This document shows, piece after piece, positions 25,673-33,081 of a stretch of DNA of 64,000 nt (position 1 is the first letter of the stretch; every line of letters starts with the position of its first letter). The notes below the pieces were generated by a model, which had not been told where the DNA came from, ran no database searches, and worked only from the letters and a program-made list of their open reading frames with translations. This stretch comes from Lunatibacter salilacus. Its GTDB lineage: Bacteria; Bacteroidota; Bacteroidia; Cytophagales; Cyclobacteriaceae. The DNA lies in contig NZ_VOLC01000009.1 in NCBI RefSeq assembly GCF_009797935.1, forward strand, positions 186,001 through 250,000. Direction: 5' to 3'. The translations under genes were made by a program, and so were the position numbers.

Positions 25673-25684
25673 AAAACGAACGAT

Positions 25685-25809
25685 GCATAACATCACCTTG
25701 GATCCAGCGGACGGAACCGAGTATAAATGAAATCAGTACCTTTAAGGAGTTAGGAGTAGGCATGAAGGGAACGTCTCCGAATGCCCGCCGTCTCCAAGCT
25801 GAATCACGT
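25685..25809 (+). other. attC-like site C, left part, interrupted by an intron
   Basis: R'' GCATAAC (25685-25691) is followed by CTTGGATCCAGCGGACGG. The right arm CCCGCCGTCTCCAAG ends near 25799, followed by CTGAATCACGT. The remaining R' bases (TATGAGC) lie at 26580-26586, beyond a group II intron. Joining the halves gives GTTATGAGC, the exact complement of GCTCATAAC at 27174-27182. Closely similar in sequence to site D. Confidence 0.85.
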
Positions 25810-26579
25810 GTGTGACTTGAATCAGCCCCAAGGGGCTGAATATTTTGAAATGGATGGAGGACTATTGGATAACCAATAGAGAGGCCCTCCGATCGCGGCT
25901 TGCGGGCCTGTCCTGATTATTCAGGGCCTGTCCTGAGACCTCAGGGAGCAGCCATCAAAGACGCTGCATCTGGCGGAAACTCCGGTGTGGTGAACGGTTA
26001 AGGAAAAACGGGGACAATGATCCCTGTAGGTATGTACTTTGGAGCTGAATGAAAATGAACCAACGATGAAGTCTCGAGAAAGCAAATCATGATGTGATAA
26101 ACAGGTAATTACGTGAGTATCTGTGATAAGTGTGGCGGGCGTCCGGAATATATTGGCCACACCGCATCCGGGGTAAAGTTGGCAGGAACGCTGTACAGGC
26201 CATTTCAAGGAACAAGTGAACTCTACACCGCTCTGTAAAATCGAAAGAGAAAGCGGACTTTCAGGGAATGTGGAAGAGGTGCAGGGGGCAGACTCATTCG
26301 TAGTAGTGTTGAAGCTTCTGTAATGGGAGTGGAGCACGTCAAATGTCCGGGAGGACATTTGAGCGAGGTGTGCGGGGAGGGAGCATACCATGTTTCGCCT
26401 TCATTTACAACCTTGTTCATTCAAGGGAGGATTTATGGAATAGAATCAAGACCACCGCTAATTGATCAAATTAGTGCATTACCTTTAAGTGGTTATTGGT
26501 ATGAAGAGCCGTGTGAGGTGAGAGTCTCACGCACGGTTCTGTGGGAAGGTGGGGGTGCAATTCCCCCGCCTGACCCGAT
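25810..26579 (+). mobile_element. ORF-less group II intron inserted in attC
   Basis: A 770-nt element starting GTGTGAC (the group II GUGYG-type 5' end) and ending CCCGAT (an AY 3' end). Domain V is a 34-nt hairpin at 26506-26539 beginning GAGCCGTGTGAGG and ending GCACGGTTC, with the catalytic AGC triad at 26507-26509. Domain VI follows with a candidate branch-point A in CCTGACCC. No reverse transcriptase is encoded, so mobility would need help in trans. Insertion directly after a stem-loop in attC suggests the IIC-attC class. Splicing on paper restores the attC arm exactly. Confidence 0.85.
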
Positions 26580-26644
26580 TATGAGCAAGCCCCGTACAAG
26601 TGAAGATTCTCGAACTAATTTCAAAAATTACAGTATCTTAGAAT

Positions 26645-26878
26645 ATGGTAACTGACGAACACAAAAATAGACTTATCGAAAAAATCAAATCAATTGATGA
26701 CAAGGATATCATTGATGAAATTTATAGGCTTCTTGATGTTGACTTTGACGATACGGTTTATGTGACAAATAAAAAACAAAAAGCTGAAATAGCTGAAGCC
26801 AGAAAACAAATCGAAAACGGAGAGGGAATTGATTCAGAAGAAGTTTTCAAAAAAGTGCGTAAATGGCCAAAAAAATAA
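26645..26878 (+). CDS. Antitoxin of a RelE/ParE-type toxin
   Basis: A 77-residue helical, acidic protein starting MVTDEHKNRLIEKIKSIDDK and ending in a lysine-rich tail after an EARKQIENGEGIDSEEVFKK segment. The C-terminal pattern is typical of antitoxins that wrap around RelE/ParE toxins. It overlaps the toxin gene by 16 nt. It is the first gene of the cassette that begins at the intron's right exon. Confidence 0.8.
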   Translation: MVTDEHKNRLIEKIKSIDDKDIIDEIYRLLDVDFDDTVYVTNKKQKAEIAEARKQIENGEGIDSEEVFKKVRKWPKK

Positions 26879-27159
26879 AATGGTCTCCTCTAGCCGAAAG
26901 AAAATTCGATGAAATTCTAGAGTATTGGACTAACCGAAACAAATCTGAATCCTTTAGTGAAAAATTAATTGATTTGTTTGAGGACGCCACAGAGCTGATT
27001 GCCAATTTTCCAGAAATGGGTCGATCAACAGACATTGAAAATGTTCGTCAGAAATTAGTCCGAGATTATTTAATTTTCTACGAGGTAGACGGAGAAGTAA
27101 TTAATATACTAACAGTTTGGGATCCAAGACAAGATCCTGAAAAATTAGAGCTACGGTGA
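26863..27159 (+). CDS. RelE/ParE-family toxin
   Basis: A 98-residue basic protein with the ParE/RelE fold pattern: KIKWSPLAERKFDEILEYWT at the N-terminus, ANFPEMGRSTDIENVRQKLV in the centre, and a terminal strand, VINILTVWDPRQDPEKL. Such proteins inhibit gyrase (ParE) or cleave ribosome-bound mRNA (RelE); the exact target cannot be read from sequence. Length and motifs suggest an intact toxin. Its stop is 15 nt before attC site D. Toxin-antitoxin cassettes are thought to stabilise large cassette arrays. Confidence 0.88.
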   Translation: MAKKIKWSPLAERKFDEILEYWTNRNKSESFSEKLIDLFEDATELIANFPEMGRSTDIENVRQKLVRDYLIFYEVDGEVINILTVWDPRQDPEKLELR

Positions 27160-27173
27160 ATTGTGCCGGGCCA

Positions 27174-27307
27174 GCTCATAACATCACCTTGGATCCAGCG
27201 GGCGGTTCTGATTAACTATGAAAATCAGTGTCATTAGAAAGATAAGTGAGGTGATGAAGAGAACGACCCTGAATGCCCGCCGTCTCCAAGCTGAATCCCG
27301 TTGTAGC
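27174..27307 (+). other. attC-like site D
   Basis: R'' GCTCATAAC (27174-27182) and R' GTTGTAGC (27300-27307) bound a 134-nt palindrome with arms CTTGGATCCAGCGGGCGG and CCCGCCGTCTCCAAG. It is a close homologue of site C without the intron. Its R' region GTTGTAGCTA pairs with TAGCTTCAAC at 28191-28200, with one mismatch. Confidence 0.88.
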
Positions 27308-27342
27308 TAATTTTAAAACATAGACACTTAAAATAACAGAGT

Positions 27343-28185
27343 ATGAAAAATTTAATTTCCTTTTTTATAGTTGTTTTTTTTGCAATTTCCTGTTCGCAAG
27401 AAAATAAAAAAGAAACGTTAAACCAAAAAACTTTCCCAATTAGCAATTCTGAAAAAATACAAATTTTAAATTTTGGAACTTTTCATTTTGGTTATACACC
27501 TGATGCCACAACAGTTGAATTTGACGAACATAATGATGAAAATAAAAGACAGGCACACGAAATTGCTATAAAGATAGCCGAATTTAAGCCTACAATCATA
27601 TTAGTTGAATGTGAGCCAAAGCTTAATGAAGAGACTGCTAATCTTTATTCTAAATATCTTGAAAATCCTAAAATGAAATTTGAAAATCCGACCGAAGTTG
27701 AGTTATTGGCATTTGAAATTGGCAGATTATCAGGAACAAAGAAAATCTATGGAATTGACCACCAAATGGCTTATAAATATAATATAGGCGAACATATAGA
27801 TAATTCAGTTGACAAAATTTGGTATGACTCTTATTTCACAGACCCTGACAAGTTTTATCCAGAATTAAATGTAAATTTAGAAGATTTGTCTCTTTTTGAA
27901 AGATTAAAGATAATGAATAATAACATTTATTTGGACTGGATGATTGCAGAGAATGCTGATATGTTGACACACGCAGGAACAGATGGAAATTTTGAAGGGG
28001 CAGATGAAGCGGCAAAATATTATCAAAGAAATTTAAGAATGTATACTGAAATGAACAGATTGGACATAAAGCCCACAGACCGTGTATTTATTCTAATGGG
28101 AGCTAGTCATACAGCATTTTTTAGAGACTTTATAAGTAGAAGTCCGAAATATGAAATGTTAAATACTTTTGATTATTTGAAATAA
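27343..28185 (+). CDS. DUF5694-like lipoprotein
   Basis: A 280-residue protein with a lipoprotein signal (lipobox ISCSQ near residue 18). Family-like motifs include ILNFGTFHFGYTPDATTVEF near 44-63, IILVECEPKLNEE near 86-98, IYGIDHQMAYKYN near 141-153 and a C-terminal LMGASHTAFFRDF. Paired GTFHFG and GASH motifs recall TraB/ChaN/EreA-like folds, in which His and Glu residues form the active site. The catalytic role is unproven. It is the single gene of its cassette, with its stop 6 nt before attC site E. Confidence 0.75.
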   Translation: MKNLISFFIVVFFAISCSQENKKETLNQKTFPISNSEKIQILNFGTFHFGYTPDATTVEFDEHNDENKRQAHEIAIKIAEFKPTIILVECEPKLNEETANLYSKYLENPKMKFENPTEVELLAFEIGRLSGTKKIYGIDHQMAYKYNIGEHIDNSVDKIWYDSYFTDPDKFYPELNVNLEDLSLFERLKIMNNNIYLDWMIAENADMLTHAGTDGNFEGADEAAKYYQRNLRMYTEMNRLDIKPTDRVFILMGASHTAFFRDFISRSPKYEMLNTFDYLK

Positions 28186-28190
28186 AAAAC

Positions 28191-28325
28191 TAGCTTCAAC
28201 AGCGTATTTAATCAAGTGGCGGTCAGTCACCTTTCGACAGAGAAGTGTATTACAGACAGCTTTTCACTTATTGACAGATTTGTGCATTAAAATCGCCAAC
28301 TAATTAAATACGCGAAACGTTAGCG
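28191..28325 (+). other. attC-like site E
   Basis: R'' TAGCTTCAAC (28191-28200) and R' GTTAGCG (28319-28325) bound a 135-nt palindrome. Inner arms are CGTATTTAATCAAGTGGCG and CGCCAACTAATTAAATACG. The R'' arm expected for the next cassette (CGCTAAC) is missing downstream, consistent with the deletion that also truncated the KilA-N gene. Confidence 0.85.
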
Positions 28326-28384
28326 TTAATTGTGGAAAAGTCCATCCATCAAAAATATCGTTATTTTTAGAAAAAAGATTTGTT

Positions 28385-28837
28385 ATGGCAAAGACCTCTA
28401 AAATTGAAGTAGATAAAAAATCAATTTCCATTATTGAGCAGAATAGTGAAGATTATATCTGCCTAACTGATATGGTAAGGGGTGAAGAAGGTGAAGACCA
28501 TATTAGAAACTGGATGCTGAACAGAAATACGGTTGAGTTTATCGGACTTTGGAAAACCCTTCATAACCCCGATTTTAAACCTGTCGAATTCGACACCTTT
28601 AGAAAACAAGCAGGACTTAACAATTTTAACCTGACACCGAGAAAGTGGATTGAAGCAACAAGCGCAATAGGGATTTTTTCAAAATCTGGCAGATATGGAG
28701 GTACTTATGCCCACAAAGACATCGCTTTTGAGTTTGGCTCAAGGGTGAACTCTACATCGCTCTGTAAAATCGAAAGAGAAAGCGGACTTTCAGGGAATCC
28801 CGATGGAAAATCGGGACAAGTTGTGGAAGAGGTGTAG
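28385..28837 (+). pseudogene. KilA-N domain protein truncated by intron sequence
   Basis: The first ~119 codons encode a KilA-N domain typical of phage- and cassette-borne Bacteroidota proteins: QNSEDYICLTDMVRGEEGED, HIRNWMLNRNTVEFIGLWKT, RKWIEATSAIGIFSKSGRYG, GTYAHKDIAFEFGS. From about 28745 the frame runs into sequence shared with the group II intron at 25810-26579, so the last ~30 codons (to 28837) are intron-derived. Intact relatives continue well beyond this point. KilA-N is a DNA-binding domain of uncertain role. The gene is the remains of the next cassette after site E. Confidence 0.8.
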
Positions 28838-29202
28838 GGGGCAGACTCATTCGTAGTAGTGTTGAAGCTTCTGAAATGCGTCAGCATTTACGAACACCGA
28901 TGAGAATAATTACATTGTGAGTAAATGGGAGTGGAGCACGGCAAATGTCCGGAAGGACATTTGAGCGAGGTATGCGGGTAGGAAGCATACCATGTTTCGC
29001 CTTCATTTACAACCCTTTTCGTTCAGGGGAGGATTTATGGAAAAGAAACAGAACCACCGTTAATTGATTAAATTTACGTATTACAATTAAGTGGTTATTG
29101 GCATGAGGAGCCGTGTAAGGTGAGAGTCTCAAGCACTGCCTGTCCCGTTTTTACGGGAGTTCTGTGGGAAGGTGGGGGTGAGATTCCCCTGCCTGACCGG
29201 AT
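28745..29202 (+). mobile_element. 5'-truncated, decayed group II intron copy
   Basis: This region aligns with the 3' part of the intron at 25810-26579, from GTGAACTCTACA to the 3' end CCGGAT. The 5' end is missing. Domain V (from 29108) is broken by about 20 nt carrying the palindrome TCCCGTTTTTACGGGA. Another insertion at about 28799-28822 carries TCCCGAT and ATCGGGA arms. A longer unpaired insert follows near 28880-28930. It cannot splice. The right exon again starts TATGA, as at the first copy. Confidence 0.82.
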
Positions 29203-29582
29203 TATGACCCATGCAAATGATAGCACCATGATATGTGTGACCATTTGGGTATTTAAGACACTTAAGAATCTTTTTTTCATTTTGGGACAAATCAGATGAA
29301 AAGGATACGTTGATTGTAGCAACCACATGGAATTTGAAGAAAACTCAGCAAGCACAGCCAAAAGAAATTATAGAAGCCGAGGAGATAAGAAAGCAACTAT
29401 ATTGAAAGTATTTGACGCTTTGGGTGCGAAAGTAAACTTCAATGTAGAGCTGAATAACAAAAACGTGATATAATTTCAATATGCCGAATGCATACCCTAA
29501 GTTCGGTGAAAATGTGGGTTTAATGGCGACAAGCCGTTAGCTATACATTTCGTGATTTGGCTTAAAAACCATAAATTTAAAA
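29203..29582. other. Right edge of the cassette array
   Basis: This spacer holds the XRE fragment and, at 29536-29541, a GTTAGC that resembles a terminal attC R' arm. I find no convincing left arm for it. After this point base composition and gene content return to ordinary chromosome. Confidence 0.4.
29327..29473 (+). pseudogene. Fragment of an XRE-type antitoxin (C-terminal part)
   Basis: A 48-codon frame (MEFEENSASTAKRNYRSRGD, then KKATILKVFDALGAKVNFNV and a short tail) ends at 29473. The ILKVFDALGAKVNFNVEL segment resembles the C-terminus of HTH (HigA-like) antitoxins. The helix-turn-helix itself is absent. It is probably the remains of another cassette gene. The start codon may be fortuitous. 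Confidence 0.35.
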
Positions 29583-30887
29583 ATGGAAAAATTATTGTTT
29601 AACTGGAGGGAATTAAAAGCTACTTTTTGGTTTGTCCCGGTAGTCATTATCATCTTTTCAATTCTGCTATCCATTGGGCTTGTGTCTGTAGACGGCAGCC
29701 TTGAAACTCCGCAAGATGGATTGGTCCGGTTCTTTTTCGTGAAAAGTGCGGATTCCGCCCGAAGTATATTATCCACAATTTCCGCAGCCATGATGGGTGT
29801 GGCCGGAACTGTTTTTTCCATCACCCTGGTAGCTTTGACACTTGCCTCATCCCAATTTGGGCCCAGGCTTATTAAAAACTTCATGTATGTCCGCCTCAAT
29901 CAGGTCGTGTTGGGTGCCTACATTTCCACCTATCTCTATTGCTTACTTGTTTTAAATGCTGTTAGAGAAGGAGACGACTATTCGTTCATCCCTTCCATAT
30001 CGATCCTTGTGGCAATTGTAGCTGCCATAGTTAATATTTTGCTGTTGATCGTTTTTATCCACAAAATAGCCATAAGCATTCAGGCGGATAATGTAGTGTC
30101 TGATATCGCAGACTTTCTTTCAAAACAAGTGAAATCGCTGTTTCCCGCAAAAATGGGGGAGGAAAAAGACAATTGCGATAACATTGATCCTGCTGCTGTT
30201 ATTTCACGTTATAAAAACCAAATTACTATAAAATCTCCTAAAAGCGGCTATTTCCAATATGTGGATAGTGAAGCTCTCATGGAAGTTATAACGAAGAAGG
30301 ATGCACTTTTTGAATTATATTTCAGACCCGGAGCGCACTTGGTGGAGGGGATTAAAATGGGGGTGCTTTTTACAAACTCTACCTGGGAAGAAAAGGAAAT
30401 TGAAAAAATTTCTAGTCAGTTTGTAGTTGGGAAAGCCAAGACCGCCCAACAGGACCTTGAGTACTCCATCGATCAGATGGTCGAAATAGCGGCACGCGCC
30501 CTCTCTCCCGGAGTCAATGATCCATACACGGCTATGTCATGCATCGATAATCTGACTACCTGCATGTGCTATTTAGCACAGATTGATTTTCCCTCAAACT
30601 ATCGGTTTGATGAAAATGACAATCTCAGATTGATTGTTGATACGTTGGATTTTGAGGGGGTGATGGATGCGGCATTTAACCAAATCAGGCAATTTTCTGG
30701 CGGAAGTCCCGCCGTAATTATCAGGTTGATGGAAGCCATGATTACCATAGATGGCTTTGCAACAAAGGAACGCTACAAACAAGCATTAATCAAACATGCT
30801 GAAATGGTTTTGCGTGTAGGAAAGGAAACGATGAGTGAAAAAAATGATCTTAAGGACCTGAAGGCACGATCGGAACAATTGTTATAG
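29583..30887 (+). CDS. DUF2254 membrane protein
   Basis: A 434-residue integral membrane protein. Four transmembrane helices are at about residues 15-38, 65-90, 108-128 and 137-160. The family hallmark DSARSILSTISAAMMGVAGT and VFSITLVALTLASSQFGPRL spans residues 57-98. The C-terminal half is soluble and ends in helical segments with PSPGVNDPYTA-like sequence (LSPGVNDPYTAMSCIDNL near 303-320). DUF2254 function is unknown. It is monocistronic and starts 40 nt after the GTTAGC that marks the right edge of the cassette region. Confidence 0.9.
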   Translation: MEKLLFNWRELKATFWFVPVVIIIFSILLSIGLVSVDGSLETPQDGLVRFFFVKSADSARSILSTISAAMMGVAGTVFSITLVALTLASSQFGPRLIKNFMYVRLNQVVLGAYISTYLYCLLVLNAVREGDDYSFIPSISILVAIVAAIVNILLLIVFIHKIAISIQADNVVSDIADFLSKQVKSLFPAKMGEEKDNCDNIDPAAVISRYKNQITIKSPKSGYFQYVDSEALMEVITKKDALFELYFRPGAHLVEGIKMGVLFTNSTWEEKEIEKISSQFVVGKAKTAQQDLEYSIDQMVEIAARALSPGVNDPYTAMSCIDNLTTCMCYLAQIDFPSNYRFDENDNLRLIVDTLDFEGVMDAAFNQIRQFSGGSPAVIIRLMEAMITIDGFATKERYKQALIKHAEMVLRVGKETMSEKNDLKDLKARSEQLL

Positions 30888-31071
30888 CAAAGAAACACCA
30901 AGGCCTACACATCTACCTTTCCATCGATTTCGTTGGGCTGAATTAATAAGAAAAAAGGTAGACTGTAATGTGATATGTTTTTGTGGATATCGGGTTTAAT
31001 ATTAGTGTTTATCAAACTGGTATATTCGCTTTATAATTTCGGATTTGGATCGCCCATTAAATAGGCCGCAA

Positions 31072-31857
31072 ATGACAGAATTCAGCGTACATAGTTTCCC
31101 AAAATCAAGAATTGCAACAATAGATGTCTGTTCCGTAGGACTTCAAAAGCACCATATTACTGCCTTAGTAGAAATTGATGTGTCTGAAAGTAGAGAAAAA
31201 ATAAGACAGCATAAGGCAAATAAGATTGCGATTTCCGTAACAGCTTGGTTGATAAAGGCTATAAGTAACACGATTGCGGATTTTAAACAAACAGCCGGGT
31301 ACCTCCAAGGAAAACGCTCGGTCTTGGTGTTTAATGATATAAACGTATCTATTGTCGTAGAAAAGGACCTAAACGGGGAAAAAGTCCCAATACCCTTGCT
31401 GATTGAAAAAGCTAGTGAGCGCAGTATAGCGTCAATTACCCGGCAAATAAATGATGCAAAAGATCAAACCCTAACAGATAGGGACATAGTCCTGGAAAGT
31501 AAGTCGAAGAGGCTCGAGCGATTTTACTATTATTTGCCCGGATTTACCAGAAGATATTTTTGGCGATATCTGATAAAATACCCCCATTTTGCTTTTAAAA
31601 AAATGGGAAATGTCGCAATTACATCCATTGGGATGATAGGAGCGGCAAACGGTTGGTTTATCCCCATATCTATACATCCTATTTGCTTTGGAATAGGTAA
31701 AATAGTAAAAAAGCCACTCGTGGTTAATGATAAAATTGAGATCAGGGAAGTTCTAAATATGACCGTCTTACTGGACCATGATGTAATTGATGGGGCACAT
31801 ATGGCTAGGTTTATCAGTAAATTGTCAGAAAATCTTGAAAAGGGAATTGGACTTTAA
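31072..31857 (+). CDS. Stand-alone E2-type (2-oxoacid dehydrogenase) acyltransferase domain
   Basis: A protein of about 261 residues from the ATG at 31072; an in-frame TTG at 31045 would add nine residues. It consists only of the catalytic domain of dihydrolipoamide acyltransferases (CAT-like fold): KIAISVTAWLIKAISNTIAD and NDINVSIVVEKDLNGEKVPI, ending in the active-site motif LLDHDVIDGAHMARF, equivalent to DHRVVDG. Lipoyl and subunit-binding domains are missing, and no E1 or E3 gene is nearby. It is therefore unlikely to serve a classical dehydrogenase complex; a free acyltransferase role is an inference. Confidence 0.8.
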   Translation: MTEFSVHSFPKSRIATIDVCSVGLQKHHITALVEIDVSESREKIRQHKANKIAISVTAWLIKAISNTIADFKQTAGYLQGKRSVLVFNDINVSIVVEKDLNGEKVPIPLLIEKASERSIASITRQINDAKDQTLTDRDIVLESKSKRLERFYYYLPGFTRRYFWRYLIKYPHFAFKKMGNVAITSIGMIGAANGWFIPISIHPICFGIGKIVKKPLVVNDKIEIREVLNMTVLLDHDVIDGAHMARFISKLSENLEKGIGL

Positions 31858-31977
31858 GGACTCGAAATCGTATATTTATACTTGGTTATTAGGAGTTTAA
31901 GAGATGTTGTAAATACTGATAAAACTATTCAATATCATTACTGGGAAATAAGTAAGTCCTAAAATAATATTGGTAAA

Positions 31978-33078
31978 ATGAGATACGTTTTTGGAGCAAT
32001 AGTTTTCCTGCACGGACTGATCCATATACTCGGATTTGTAAAAGGTGTTGGACTTATGGAGGTGAAAGAACTGACACAGCCCATATCCAGGACAATGGGA
32101 GTATTTTGGTTGATAGCCGCAGCCCTTATTATTAGCTACGGAATTTTTTATTTCTCAAATTTCAAGCAATCATGGCTTATTGGGTATGTAGCGGTGATAG
32201 TATCCCAATGTCTCATAATTTTATTTTGGAAAGACGCCAAATTTGGAACCTTGCCAAATATCGCCATTCTAATGGTGTCCATTATTGCCCATGGACATTT
32301 CAATTTTCAAGAGTTAATCCAGAAGGAAACAGGAAACCTGCTTGCCCAATTGACCACGACAGACAATCGAGTCCTTTCTGAAAATGATCTCAAAGTTTTG
32401 CCCCAGTCCGTAAAAAAATGGCTTTACCGAACTGGAGCTGTTGGTAAGCCTTACATTTATTTGGGAAAGGTGACTCAAAAAGCATCAATGAAATGGAAAC
32501 CTGACCAGGATAAATGGTTGAATGCAAATGCAATTCAATATACCTTCATTGATGATCCTTCCTTTATCTGGACGGTAGATGTTGAAATGAACGGACTGGT
32601 AAATTTCCAAGGCAGAGACAAATTCGATGACGGGAAAGGTGAAATGCTTATTAAACTAAATTCTGTTATAAACATTGTAGATGAGAAGGGGCCAAAATTG
32701 GATGAAGGATCAATTCAGCGCTATTTGGGAGAAATGGTCTGGTTTCCATCCTTGGCGTTAAGTCCCTACATAACTTGGCAAGAAATAGACGAATTCACAG
32801 CAACGGCCACTATGGATTATAATGGAACTAGCGGTAGCGGCACGTTTTATTTTAACTCAGAAGGAGATTTTGTAAAGTTTTCCGCCATGCGCTACAAGGG
32901 TAACGAACCGGATGCCCAACGATACGAATGGATACTTTTAGTGGATGAGCGTAAGACTTTCGAAGGAATAAATGTTCCTTCGAAAATGACTGCTACATGG
33001 AAATTGGAAAAGGAAGATTGGACATGGTTGAAACTTGAAATCGAGGACATTAACTATAATGTTAATGCCACTGTCTAA
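31978..33078 (+). CDS. DUF6544-like membrane protein
   Basis: A 366-residue protein. Three to four transmembrane helices occupy residues 1-105, opening MRYVFGAIVFLHGLIHILGF. A soluble domain follows with VKKWLYRTGAVGKPYIYLGK near 138-157, FQGRDKFDDGKGEMLIKLNS and MVWFPSLALSPYITWQEID. This layout and these motifs match DUF6544 as I recall it. The function is unknown. It converges with the enolase-superfamily gene, leaving only 3 nt between the stop codons. Confidence 0.75.
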   Translation: MRYVFGAIVFLHGLIHILGFVKGVGLMEVKELTQPISRTMGVFWLIAAALIISYGIFYFSNFKQSWLIGYVAVIVSQCLIILFWKDAKFGTLPNIAILMVSIIAHGHFNFQELIQKETGNLLAQLTTTDNRVLSENDLKVLPQSVKKWLYRTGAVGKPYIYLGKVTQKASMKWKPDQDKWLNANAIQYTFIDDPSFIWTVDVEMNGLVNFQGRDKFDDGKGEMLIKLNSVINIVDEKGPKLDEGSIQRYLGEMVWFPSLALSPYITWQEIDEFTATATMDYNGTSGSGTFYFNSEGDFVKFSAMRYKGNEPDAQRYEWILLVDERKTFEGINVPSKMTATWKLEKEDWTWLKLEIEDINYNVNATV

Positions 33079-33081
33079 ATT

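Noticed and set aside
25921..26391. 156-codon minus-strand open frame
   Set aside because: It is antisense to the group II intron, and part recurs antisense in the second intron copy. It reflects intron RNA structure, not a protein; no reverse transcriptase motifs are present.
26323..26655. 110-codon plus-strand open frame
   Set aside because: It runs through intron domains IV-VI into exon sequence; no recognisable protein, and domain V explains the conservation.
29474..29541. Sixth full attC site at the right edge
   Set aside because: Only a GTTAGC right arm is visible; I could not find a matching left arm or a convincing palindrome.
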